Shown here piece after piece: positions 13,201-27,300 of a stretch of 64,000 nucleotides of DNA. Below the pieces are notes generated by a model. That model was given only the letters and a program-made list of their open reading frames with translations. It was not told where the DNA came from and did not search any database. Source of the stretch: Symbiodinium natans (Eukaryota; Sar; Dinophyceae; Suessiales; Symbiodiniaceae). Every line of letters begins with the position of its first letter. Position 1 is the stretch's first letter. The stretch spans positions 155,001-219,000 of the forward strand of contig CAJNDS010002764.1 of the NCBI GenBank assembly GCA_905221605.1, written 5' to 3'. The position numbers and the translations under genes were made by a program.

Positions 13201-16200
13201 AATTTAATCGGTCGATAATACAACTAATTAAATTAATTAAATTAATTAAATTAATTAAATTAATTAAATTAATTAAATTAATTAAATTAATTTAGTTAAT
13301 TAAATTAATTAAATTAATTAAATTAATTAAATTAATTAAATTAATTAAATTAATTAAATTAATTAAATTAATTAAATTAATTAAATTCCATTAATTCATT
13401 AAATTCATTAAAATTCATTAATTCATTAAATGAATTAAATTAATTAAGTATGTAAATTAAGTAAATGAATTAAATTAATTAAATTAATTAAATTAATTAA
13501 TTAATTAAATTATTTTTTTAATTTTTTCGAATCAATTAATTTATTATTTAATTGGTCGACAATTAATTAAATCAAATTAATTAAATAATTCAAAATTAAT
13601 TTTCCAATTTCTTCGAATTTCCATTAATTTAATTGGTCTGTAATTGACGTGATCACTCCGCAGGAAACTGCTCGAAAAATAATTCAATTAATTTAATTAA
13701 TGTAAATTAATTTAATTAATTTTATTAATGTAATTAATCTTAATTAATTTATTATTTAATGTATTTATTATTTAATTGATTTAATAATTATCTTAAATTA
13801 ATTAATTTACTTAATTTAAATTGTAGTTTAATTTAATTAAATTAAAAATTAAAATTAGATTAATTAAATTAATTAAATTAAGTAAAATAATTAAATTAAA
13901 TAACTTGTTTTTTCAATTTCTTCGAATTCAATTAATTTAATTAAGTTAATTGGTCGACCAATTAAATCAATTAAATTGTTTACATTAATTAAATTAATTA
14001 AATTGTTTTTTCAATTTCTTCGAATTCAATTAATTTAAACAATTTAATTGGTCTGTAATTGAAGTGGTCAATCCTCAGGAAACACCTCGAAAAATAATTC
14101 AATTAATTTAATTCATTTAATTAATTTAATTAATTGAATTAATTTAATTAATTTAATTGTAGGTTAATTAGATTAATTAAATTAATTAAATTAATTAAAT
14201 AATTAAAATATTTTTTCAATTTCTTCGAATTCAATTAATTTAATTAATTTAATTGGTCGACCAATTAAATTAATTAAATTAATTAATTTATTACATTATT
14301 TTTTCAATATCTTGGAATTCAATTAATTTAATTAATTTAATTGGTCTGTAATTGAAGTGGTCAATCCTCAGGAAACACCTCGAAAAATAATTCAATTAAT
14401 TTAATTAATTTAATTAATTTAGTTAATTTAATTGTAGGTTAATCAAATTAATTAAATTAATTTAATTAATTTAAGTATTTTTTCAATTTCTTCGAATTCA
14501 ATTAATTTAATTAATTTAATTGATCGACCAATTAAATTAATTAAATTAATTAAATTATTTTTTCAATTTCTTCGAATTCAATTAATTTAATTAATTTAAT
14601 TTGTCGACCAATTAAATTAATTAAATTAATTAAATTAATTGAATTATTTTTTGAGGTGTTTCCTGAGGATCAAATAAAGAATCTACCCGACAATTAAATT
14701 CATAAAATTAATGAAATTAATTAAATTATTTTTTTCAATTTCTTAGAATTCAATTAATTTAACTAATTTAATTGGTCTGGAATTGAAGGGGTCACTCCAC
14801 AGGAAACACCTCGAAAAAATAATTCAATTAATTTAATTAATTTAATTAATTTAATTAATTTAATTAATTTAATTAATTTAATTGTAGGTGAATTAAATTA
14901 ATTAAATTAATTACATTAATTAAAATATTTTTATAATTTCTTCGAATTCAATTAATTTAATTAATTTAATTGTAGGTGAATTAAATTAATTAAATTAAAT
15001 TATTTTTTCAATTTCTTCAAATTCAATTAATTTAATTAATTTAATTGTAGGTTAATTAAATTAATTAAATTAATTAAATTAATTAAATTAATTAAATTAA
15101 TCAAATTAATTAAATTAATTAAATTAATTGAATTATTTTTTGAGGTGTTTCCTGAGGATCAAATAAAGAATCTATCCGACAATTAAATTAATTAAATTGA
15201 TTAAATTAAACTATTTTTTCAATTTCTTCGAATTCAATTAATTTAATTAATTTAATTGGTCTGGAATTGAAGGGGTCACTCCTCAGGAAACACCTCGAAA
15301 AATAATTCAATTAATTTAATTAATTTAATTAATTTAATTAATTTAATTGTAGGTGAAGAAAAATTAATTAATTAAATTAAATTAATTAAATTATTTTTTA
15401 ATTTCTTCGAATTCAATTAATTTAATTAATTTAATTGTAGGTGAATTAAATTAATTAAATTAATTACATTATTTTTTCAATTTCTTCGAATTCAATTAAT
15501 TGAATTAATTTAATTGGTCGACCAATTAAATTAATTAAATTAATTAAATTAATTGAATTATTTTTTGAGGTGTTTCCTGAGGATCAAATAAAGAATCTAT
15601 CCGACAATTAAATTAATTAAATTAATTAAATTAATTAAATTAATTAAATTAATTAAATTATTTTTTCAATTTCTTAGAATTCAATTAATTTAATTAATTT
15701 AATTGGTCTGGAATTGAAGGGGTCACTCCACAGGAAACACCTCGAAAAAATAATTCAATTAATTTAATTAATTTAATTAATTTAATTAATTTAATTATTT
15801 AATTGTAGGTGAATTAAATTAATTAAATTAATTAAATTAATTAAATTATTTTTTTTAATTTCTTCGAATTCAATTAATTTAATTAATTTAATTGTAGGTG
15901 AATTAAATTAATTAAATTAATTAAATTATTTTTTCAATTTCTTCGAATTCAATTAATTTAATTAATTTAATTGTAGGTTAATTAAATTAATTAAATTAAT
16001 TAAATTAATTAAATTAATTGAATTATTTTTTTGAGGTGTTTCCTGAGGATCAAATAAAGAATCTATCCGACAATTAAATTAATTAAATTAATTAAATTAA
16101 TTAAATTAACTAAATTATTTTTTCAATTTCTTCGAATTCAATTAATTTAATTAATTTAATTGGTCTGGAATTGAAGGGGTCACTCCTCAGGAAACACCTC

Positions 16201-18337
16201 GAAAAATAATTCAATTAATTTAATTAATTTAATTAATTTAATTAATTTAATTAATTTAATTGTAGGTGAATTAAATTAATTAAATTAATTAAATTAATTA
16301 AATTAATTAAATTAATTAAATTAATTTTTTAATTTCTTCGAATTCAATTAATTTAATTAATGTAATTGTAGGTGAATTAAATTAATTAAATTAATTAAAT
16401 TATTTTTTCAATTTCTTCGAATTCAATTAATTTAATTAATTTAATTGTAGGTTAATTAAATTAATTAAATTAATTAAATTAATTAAATTAATTAAATTAA
16501 TTAAATTAATTAAATTAATTGAATTATTTTTTGAGGTGTTTCCTGAGGATCAAATAAAGAATCTATCCGACAATTAAATTAATTAAATTAATTAAATTAA
16601 TTAAATTATTTTTTCAATTTCTTAGAATTCAATTAATTTAATTAATTTAATTGGTCTGGAATTAAAGGGGTCACTCCACAGGAAACACCTCGAAAAAAAT
16701 AATTCAATTAATTTAATTAATTTAAATAATTTAATTAATTTAATTGTAGGTGAATTAAATTAATTAAATTAATTAAATTAATTAAATTATTTTTTTAATT
16801 TCTTCGAATTCAATTAATTTAATTAATTTAATTGTAGGTGAATTAAATTAATTTAATTAAATTATTTTTTCAGTTTCTTCGAATTCAATTAATTTAATTC
16901 ATTTAATTGTAGGTTAACTAAATTAATTAAATTAATTAAATTAATCAAATTAATTGAATTATTTTTTGAGGTGTTTCCTGAGGATCAAATAAAGAATCTA
17001 TCCGACAATTAAATTAATTAAATTAATTAAATTATTTTTTCAATTTCTTCGAATTCAATTAATTTAATTAATTTAATTGGTCTGGAATTGAAGGGGTCAC
17101 TCCTCAGGAAACACCTCGAAAAATAATTCAATTAATTTAATTAATTTAATTAATTTAATTAATTTAATTAATTTAATTGTAGGTGAATTAAATTAATTAA
17201 ATTAATTAAATTAATTAAATTAATTAAATTAATTAAATTAATTTTTTAATTTCTTCGAATTCAATTAATTTAATTAATGTAATTGTAGGTGAATTAAATT
17301 AATTAAATTAATTAAATTATTTTTTCAATTTCTTCGAATTCAATTAATTTAATTAATTTAATTGTAGGTTAATTAAATTAATTAAATTAATTAGATTAAT
17401 TAAATTAATTGAATTATTTTTTGAGGTGTTTCCTGAGGATCAAATAAAGAATCTATCCGACAATTAAACTGGAATTGAAGGGGTCACTCCTCAGGAAACA
17501 CCTCGAAAAATAATTCAATTAATTCAATTAATTTAATTAATTTAATTAATTTAATTGTAGGTGAATTAAATTAATTAAATGAATTTTTTAATTTCTTCGA
17601 ATTCAATTAATTTAATTAATGTAATTGTAGGTGAATTAAATTAATTAAATTAATTAAATTATTTTTTCAATTTCTTCGAATTCAATTAATTTAATTAATT
17701 TAATTGTAGGTTAATTAAATTAATTAAATTAATTAAATTAATTAAATTAATTGAATTATTTTTTGAGGTGTTTCCTGAGGATCAAATAAAGAATCTACCC
17801 GACAATTAAATTAATTAAATTAATTAAATTAATTAAATTATTTTTCAATTTTTTCGAATTCAATTAATTTAATTAATTTCATTGTAGGTCAATTAAATTA
17901 ATTAAATTAATTAAATCATTTTCTTAATTTCTTCGAATTCAATTAATTTAATTAATTTAATTGGTCAATCAGTTCAATTAATTAAATAAATTAAATTATT
18001 TTCTCAATTTTTTCACATTCAGTATTCTTTATTGAATTTAATTAATTTAATTGTTTAAATTAATTTAATTATTATTCATAGTACTAACAACAGCCACGAC
18101 GCAAAATAGACCCTAAAGGTCCCTCTCTCATATATATATACATATGTAGGTATTTTATGGTTTAGTGCATGGCTTGTCTTGCGGTGGTTAAGGTACCCCG
18201 TAGCGAGATGCTTGGACGAGAGCTTGGGCTGCTTTGGAAGGGACCTGCAAAGACGGCATCAGACCCTGCCGGCAAGCTTGCTGTTGGTTAGTCGGGAATG
18301 GGGGGGTAGGAGGTACCCTATATAAACCCTTAAAGGG

Positions 18338-18375
<38 letters not shown>

Positions 18376-21300
18376 ATTCCCGCATTCCCTGCTAACCAAC
18401 AGTAAGGAGGTGTTAGGGCTTAGGGTTGAGGCTTCGTGGTGTTCACGCTGCCGATGTCTTTGGCTGAGGCTCCTCACCTGCGTGGGCTATGTGAGTTTGT
18501 CCTCGGATGACTCGGACGAAGCAATGGAAGAGGCGGAAGGCAGAGGTGGGCAAGCTGATGGGAATGAAAGGGAGCAATCACCGCTTCGGAAGCGCTGGTG
18601 CTGAAGGCCAAAGCTGTCTCGTAAAGATCCTGGCGCGGTGGCTGCTGGTCATCCTCTCTTGCGTAATCGCTGCGGCGGGGGGCCTTGGCATTGTGCAAAA
18701 ACGCGGTAGCTGAACAGTCACAGCATGATGTTGCATGGCTCTGTGTCAGTCAGAGGTTGTTCCGGACCTGGCGTGCATCTCTGGCTACAGCGGCAGCTTC
18801 GCAATGAGCGCCTCGGCAAGAACCTTATGCGTGACTTTGCCTGACGAAACCCTAACCCTAGACCCTAAACCNNNNNNNNNNNNNNNNNNNNNNNNNNNNN
18901 NNNNNNNNNNNNNNNNNNNNNNNNNNNNNNNNNNNNNNNNNNNNNNNNNNNNNNNNNNNNNNNNNNNNNNNTCACATAGAGAATCTTTCGGATAATTAAA
19001 TTAATTAAATTAATTAAATTATTTTTTCAATTTCTTCGAATTCAATTAATTTAATTAATTTAATTGGTCGACCAATTAAATTAATTAAATTAATTAAATT
19101 ATTTTTTCAATTTCTTCGAATTCAATTAATTTAATTAATTTAATTGGTCTGGAATTGAAGGGGTCACTCCTCCGGAAACACCTCGAAAAATGATTCAATT
19201 AATTTAATTCATTTAATTAATTTAATGAATTTAATTGTAGGTGAATTAAATTAATTAAATTAATTAAATTAATTAAATTAATTAAATTAATTAAATTAAT
19301 TAAATTATTTTTTTAATTTCTTCTAATTCAATTAATTTAATTAATTTAATTGTAGGTGAATTAAATTAATTAAATTAATTAAATTATTTTTTCAATTTCT
19401 TCGAATTCAATTAATTTAATTAATTTAATTGTAGGTTAATTAAATTAATTAAGATAATTAAATTAATTAAATTAATTAAATTAATTGAATTAATTGAATT
19501 ATTTTTTTAGGTGTTTCCTGAGGATCAAATAAAGAATCTATCCGACAATTAAATTAATTAAATTAATTAAATTAATTAAATTAATTAAATTAATTAAATT
19601 AATTAAATTATTTTTTCAATTTCTTCGAATTCAATTAATTTAATTAATTTAATTGGTCTGGAATTGAAGGGGTCACTCCTCAGGAAACACCTCGAAAAAT
19701 AATTCAATTAATTTAATTAATTTAATTAATTTAATTAATTTAATTGTAGGTGAATTAAATTAATTAAATTAATTAAATTAATTAAATCATTTTTTTAATT
19801 TCTTCGAATTCAATTAATTTAATTAATTTAATTGTAGGTGAATTAAATTAATTAAATTAATTAAATTACTTTTTCAATTTCTTCGAATTCAATTAATTTA
19901 ATTAATTTAATTGTAGGTTAATTAAATTAATTAAATTAATTGAATTATTTTTTTGAGGTGTTTCCTGAGGATCAAATAAAGAATCTATCCGACAATTAAA
20001 TTAATTAAATTAATTAAATTAATTAAATTATTTTTTCAATTTCTTCGAATTCAATTAATTTAATTAATTTAATTGGTCTGGAATTGAAGGGGTCACTCCT
20101 CAGGAAACACCTCGAAAAATAACTCAATTAATTTAATTAATTTAATTAATTTAATTAATTTAATTAATTTAATTAATTTAATTGTAGGTGAATTAAATTA
20201 ATTAAATTAATTAAATTAATTAAATTAATTAAATTAATTAAATTATTTTTTTAATTTCTTCGAATTCAATTAATTTAATTAATTTAATTGTAGGTGAATT
20301 AAATTAATTAAATTAATTAAATTATTTTTTCAATTTCTTCGAATTCAATTAATTTAATTAATTTAATTGTAGGTTAATTAAATTAATCAAACTAATTAAA
20401 ATAATTAAATTAATTGAATTAATTGAATTATTTTTGAGGTGTTTCCTGAGGATCAAATAAAGAATCTATCCGACAATTAAATTAATTAAATTAATTAAAT
20501 TATTTTTTCAATTTCTTCGAATTCAATTAATTTAATTAATTTAATTGGTCTGGAATTGAAGGGGTCACTCCTCAGGAAACACCTCGAAAAATAATTCAAT
20601 TAATTTAATTAATTTAATTAATTTAATTGTAGGTGAATTAAATGAATTAAACTAATTAATTAATTAAATTAATTAAAAATTTTTTAATTTCTTCGAATTC
20701 AATTAATTTAATTAATGTAATTGTAGGTGAATTAAATTAATTAAATTAATTAAATTATTTTTTCAATTTCTTCGAATTCAATTAATTTAATTAATTTAAT
20801 TGTAGGTTAATTAAATTAATTAAATTAATTAAATTAATTAAATTAATTGAATTATTTTTTGAGGTGTTTCCTGAGGATCAAATAAAGAATCTACCCGACA
20901 ATTAAATTAATTAAATTAATTAAATTATTTTTCAATTTTTTCGAATTCAATTAATTTAATTAATTTCATTGTAGGTCAATTAAATTAATTAAATTAATTA
21001 AATCATTTTCTTAATTTCTTCGAATTCAATTAATTTAATTAATTTAATTGGTCAATCAGTTCAATTAATTAAATAAATTAAATTATTTTCTCAATTTTTT
21101 CACATTCAGTATTCTTTATTGAATTTAATTAATTTAATTGTTTAAATTAATTTAATTATTATTCATAGTACTAACAACAGCCACGACGCAAAATAGACCC
21201 TAAAGGTCCCTCTCTCATATATATATATGTGATCCCGGTTCTCGGTTCGCCACCCCCCCCACCCCCCCATGGTATGGTCACTCCCCCCCCCCCCCCCCCC

Positions 21301-24300
21301 CCCCAACCCCCTAAAACCTAAACCCTAAACCCTAACCCTAAACCCTAAACCCTAAAACCCGAATCCCTAAAACCAACCCACAACCACACCACAGGGGGGG
21401 GGAGAACCCTAAACCCCAAACCCCAAACCCCAAACCCTAAACCCTAAATCCCTAAACCCGAAAACCAACCCACAACCACACCACAGGAGGGGGAGAACCC
21501 TAAACCCCAAACCCCAAACCCCAAACCCTAAACCCTAAATCTGAAAACCAACCCACAACCACACCACAGGAGGGGGGGGGAGGGCGGGTACCATTGGGAG
21601 GGGGGGGGGGGGGGGGCACCCGCATCATAAAAGCTCCCCCTCCCCCCCAAGAACCCACTGTAAGCACAGTGTGCATCCTAAATAATCTGAACAGCAAGTT
21701 AAGCCGTATGTACATGTTTGTACGCAAAGTTGTTCCAGTAGCTGACAAACAAGCCCTTGGCTCAAACCTTCAAGAGTTCCACTAGACATTATAGAGCTTC
21801 CCTATGTTTATTCGTTTAAGGTTTAGGTACAGACCCAAAAGGTTTAGGCTTAAACCTATTCCAAAGCCTTACATGTTCCCTCGCCACTAAAAAAATGCCA
21901 TGGGCCCCTATTCGTTGACGGTTTGGGCGGACAGCCTGTTCCAAAACTTTACATTTTCCCTCGCTACTAAATATCGCAAATGCCCAGATCCTATTCCCAC
22001 ATATTCAACGAACACTGTTTAGGAGTAGCATAGCCGATTTCTTCAAAGTTTAGGCTGGCACCTAGTCCAAAATCTTTTTTCCCTCGTCACTAAAGGAATT
22101 TCACTAATGCCCAGACCCTATTCCCTAAAGACATTTTGCTAAAGTCCAGACAAATTCCCATACTTTCAACGAAAATTGTTTAGGAATATTCGTGCTTCCC
22201 ATTCCTGTAAACCCCTAAAGTTTATTGAAGATTTAGGCTGAAACCTAGTCCATAACCTTACGTTTCCGTCGCCACTGAAGGCATTTCGCTAAAGCACAGA
22301 CCCTCGTCCCTCAGCTATGAAGCCCAGACCCTTATTCCCATACTTTCAACGAATAATGGTGGTCAGGCAGCCTATCTCTTGAAGGTGTAGGCTGAAGCCT
22401 AGTCCAAAACCTTTCCCCGCGTCACTAAAGGCATGCATTTCACTAAAGCCCAGACCCTATTCCCTAAACAAACTTTACTAAAGCCCAGGAGCTATTCCCA
22501 TACTTTCAACAGTCTTCCTATTCCTGTAAACCCTATTTTTTTTTGAAGATTTAGGCCCTGAAACGCTTCCCTAGCCGCTGACGGCAGCGCGCTAAAGCCC
22601 AGACCCTTTCCCTTACAGAACTTTTTCTACAGCCCAGACCCTATTCCCATACTTTCAACGAATATTGATAGTCACGCAGCCTACTTCTTGAAGGTTTAGG
22701 CTGAAGCCCAGTCCAAAAAACCGTATTTTCCCCGCGTCACTGAAGGCATCTCACTAAAGCCCAGACCCTCTTCCCTTAGAACATTTTACTGAAGCCCAGA
22801 CCCTTTTCCCATACTTTCAACGAAAATTGTTTAGGAATATTCGTGCTTCCCATTCCTGTAAACCCCTAAAGTTTATTGAAGATTTAGGCTGAAACCTAGT
22901 CCATAACCTTACGTTTCCGTCGCCACTGAAGGCATTTCGCTAAAGCACAGACCCTTTTCCCTAAAGAACTTTTTCTAAAGCCCAGACCCTATTCCCAGAC
23001 TTTCAACGTATATTGTTTAGGAATAATCATGCTTCGGTGCCGGCGGGGTGTATCCTTCATGTTTAGGCTAAACTCCTCTCCTGTGAACCCTATTTGTTAA
23101 GCATTCCATTTGAGGGCAATTCGCGTCTGCTAAACTGCTCCTGCTCCGCGACTCCGCTCCGGTGCTCCGTTGCTCCGCTGCTCCGTGCCCCGCTCTCTGT
23201 TGGATATGGGCTGTTGCTTTGCTCCAATGCTCCGTTGCTCCGCGCTGTGCTCCGTTGCTCTGGTGCCGTGCTCCGTTGCTTCGGTGCAGCGCTTCGTGCT
23301 CCGTTGCGCTGCTTCGCCGCTGTCGCCAAAGTTGTCATCGTCTGGATTGTCCATGGATCCCCTGAGGTGCCTTTCTAGGGACCGCCTGGAGACTTCGGGG
23401 GCGCCCAAGAAAAAACATCTGGGTGCTCCCTACAAACCCCCTCCCCCCCCACGTGCGCAGCGCGTCTTCCAATCCATCTAACACGCCTCAGTTTGCGGGG
23501 GGAGTGGAATGGGTACCGTGGGGGGTTACTTCAGGGGGCCGGAGTACTTTCAGACGTTTGCGCATGAAAGCCGAAACCATCGCAGACCCCATGGGCTCAC
23601 GCTTGCACACAGGAGAGTCTAAAGGTCAACAAGAACCCGATGAGGATGCCTTCCATTTAGGCTCCCTTGTCAGCCCTTAGAAACAAAGAGCAGGACGCCG
23701 TCAAATTCCAAAGATTTTGTGGATCTATGCGAAGTGGACATCATCCGGGAGAGCGAGTCGTACTTCGTTTGCGTTCCTCCTGCAAGCGCAGCCAGACGAA
23801 TAAGGTGCTCTGAATCTTGGCTCCAGGAAAGCCGAGGCAGACCCTTGTGATATTCAAGTTTTTTGACTGATTGAAAGAGCGCTGTGTTCGGCATTTTTTG
23901 CAGCGAGTGTCTAGGGCCAATCTCGGTATAGGGACTAATAGAGAACTTTTTACCCACGCTTCTATTCATGGGGCCACCGCTGTGTTGGGGTCTTATTGGT
24001 CACACATTCAGTCACTTATATTTCTCGCATTCTCATATTTTGCTTTTATTAAGGACTTTTGGTTATTTCGTTCCTTTCATTCTCATAATTGTGCCCGCGT
24101 ATTATTCTTATGTGAAGAGAATTAGTGAGTGCAAAAACAAAATAATTATAAGGTACGCGTGAATAATATTGCAAATGAACGAAATAATGAACGAACCGCG
24201 CCCTTTTTCGTCTTTTTATTGGGCGCAATAGTAATAATGATGAAGAGAGAAGAGTGAGAGAGAAGTAATTTATGAACGAAATAATACCGTGAATAATATA

Positions 24301-27300
24301 AGAAAAGGAGATACAAAAGATATGAAAACGAAATAAATAAACGAAGCAAAAAAAGGGCCTTAATTCTATAGCCTTTTCCCCTTAAGATGAATTTTATTCT
24401 GTAGGTTTCATGCGCGTGCTAATTTAAAGATGAAGAAAGTAGTAAATTAGTGAGCATATTTGGCCCTGTATTACGTTTATAGGCCATTAATAGTAATAAT
24501 ATGTACAGTTCATTTCTTTCATTTGTTCATTTCGTATTCTTATTAACGGGACGCGTTCGCTCATTACAATATTATTGTCCCATCTCTAGGAAATATTAAG
24601 GAATTATATGGAACGAATGAAAGCAATGAAATGAGTGCACGAATTAACTTATTTTCTCTTCTTATTAGTCTTTCCTTGTAATGTTAAGGTCGCTTTAATA
24701 AACCCCCCCCCCCCGGATTTGTTCCGGCGCTGGGTCCAAACAAACTTTGAAAGGGGTCGGGGTGGTAATAATAAAGGGGGGGGGAAGTAGTACTAGTAGT
24801 ACTAGTACTACTGGGCTGCCCCACATTGGGCTCGGTCTGGATTGCTGTCAGTAAGTAGCCAAAGAGGCTTGCTGATGGAAGAGAGTCCCAGACCGGCATC
24901 GCCCCGTTCGCCGGACTTTATTAATGTCACCCTTTATTATTACGATTTCGAGGCCTCGTGGGGGGTAGCCTTGGCGGATTTGTTCGGGAGCTGTTTTTTA
25001 GAAGGATTTTAAGAAGAAATCGATGCTTTTCGGTCAGCCACGAAGATCAGGATTTCTGAGCCTGGAGCCGGTTCAAGAGATCGGCAAAATGAAGCTGGGC
25101 TGCCCCACATTGGGCTCGGTCTGGATTGCTGTCAGTAAGTAGCCAAAGAGTGAAAAGAGGAGTACTCTCGGAAGCACATTTGGGAAATTCTCCCGGAAAA
25201 GTTTCCACTATTACCACCCGTTTTTTGATTACGACCCCCCTCAAAATGGGGTTTAGGGTTCGGGGCAGCCTAACATAATGGAAACTGTTCATGAAACAAA
25301 CTTTTGGGCAAAAATCCCGGCCGGAAAAGTTGCCACTATTGACACCCGTATTATAAAGGTGACCTTAACATTAATCCAATATTTATTAAGTTAATGAGCT
25401 CGCGGACAAAGATAATAAATAATAAGCCTGCAGGAATTACAATGGCTTCCTCATAATTTATTTCACTTTTCATCTTATTTTTCTCACGCGCTCATAAATT
25501 TTTTAGGAATGGATCGCCGCTGCGCGTTAACACAAACCTTACCAGAAGCACCTGCGTCGCCGCCGTGCTTTTTGCCAAGACAAAAGCCTTACCACAAGCG
25601 CCTGCGCCGCCGCCACGCGTTTTGCCAAGACAAGAACCTTACCACAAGCCTGCGTCACCGCCGCGCGTTTTGGCAAGGCAAAAACCTTACGGCAAGCGCC
25701 CGCGTCACACGTTTTGCCAAGACAAACACGTTAACAGAGAGGGAGAGGGAGAGGGAGAGAGGGAGAGAGGGAGAGAGGGAGAGAGGGAGAGAGGGAGAGA
25801 GGGAGAGAGGGAGAGGGGGGGAGGGGGGGAGAGGAGAGGAGGAGGAGGAGGAATAGAGGAGGAGAGGAGGAGAGAGGAGGAGAGGAGGAGAGGAGGAGAG
25901 GAGGAGAGGAGGATAGAGGAGGAGAGGAGGAGGAGAGGAGGAGGGAGGAGAGGAGGAGGGAGGAGAGAGGAGAGAGGAGGAGAGGAGGAGGAGAGGAGAG
26001 GAGGAGAGAGGAGAGGAGGAGGAGGAGGGCGGAGGAGCGGAGGAGCGGAGGAGAGGAGGAGAGGAGAATAGGAGAATAGGAGAGGAGGAGAGGAGAGGAG
26101 GAGAGGGAAGGAGGAGAGGAGGAGAGAGGAGGAGGAGAGAGAGGAGGAGAGAGAGGAGAGGAGGAGAGGAGGAGAGGAGGAGAGGAGGGAGAGGAGCGGA
26201 GAGGATGAAGCGCCGAGGGAGAAGAGGAAAGGAGAGGAGGAGGGACGAGGAGGAGGAGGAGGAGGAGGAGGAGAGGAGGAGTAGGAGCGAGAGGCGGAGC
26301 GAGAGGAGAGAGAGGAGAGCGGCGAGAGAGGAGAGAGAGGAGAGAGGGAGAGAGAGGAGAGAGAGGAGAGAGAGGAGAGAGAGGAGAGAGAGGAGAGAGA
26401 GGAGAGAGAGGAGAGAGCGGAGGAGAGAGGAGAGAGAGCGAGAGCGAGAAGAGGAGGAGAGAGGATGAGATAGAGAGAAGGAGAGAGAGGAGGGAAGGAG
26501 CGAGAGGAGGAGAGAGGAGAGAAGAGGAGAGAGAGGAGAGAGGAGGAGAGAGAGAGAGGAGAGTAGGAGAGAGAGGGAGAGAGGAGAGAGAGGAGAGAGA
26601 AGGAGAGTTGAGAGGAGAGAGAGGGAGAGAGAGAGGAGAGAGGGAGGAGGAAGAGAGAGGAGAGAGAGGAGAGTAGGGGAGAGAGAGGAGAGAGAGGAGA
26701 GAGAGGAGAGAGAGTGGAGAGAGGAGGCGAGGGAGAGAGAGGAGGGAGAGAGGATGAGAGAGGAGAGAGGGAGAAGAGGAGGAGAGAGGAGAGAGAGGAG
26801 GAGAGGGAGGAGAGAGAGGAGGAGAGGAGATAGAGGAGAGAGAGGAGAGAGGGAGAGGAGAGGAGAGAGAGGAGAGAGGGAGAGAGAGGAAGAGAGAGGA
26901 GAAGAGATGGGGGGGGGTGGGAGAGAGGAGAGAGAGGAGAGAGGAGAGAGGCGAGGAGAGGAGAGAGAGGAGAGAGAGGCGAGAGAGGCAGAGAGGCGAG
27001 AGAGGAGAGAGAGGGGAGAGAGAGGAGAGAGGAGAGAGAGGAGAGAGAGAGGAGAGAGAGAGGAGAGAGAGAGGAGAGAGAGAGGAGAGAGAGAGGAGAG
27101 AGAGAGGAGAGAGAGAGGAGAGAGAGAGGAGAGAGAGAGGAGAGAGAGAGGAGAGAGAGAGGAGAGAGAGAGGAGAGAGAGAGGAGAGAGAGGAGAGAGG
27201 AGAGAGAGGAGAGAGGAGAGAGAGGAGAGAGGAGAGAGAGGAGAGAGGAGAGAGAGGAGAGAGGCTGCAACACACGCTAGCTCCCAGATTAGAGAGCAAC

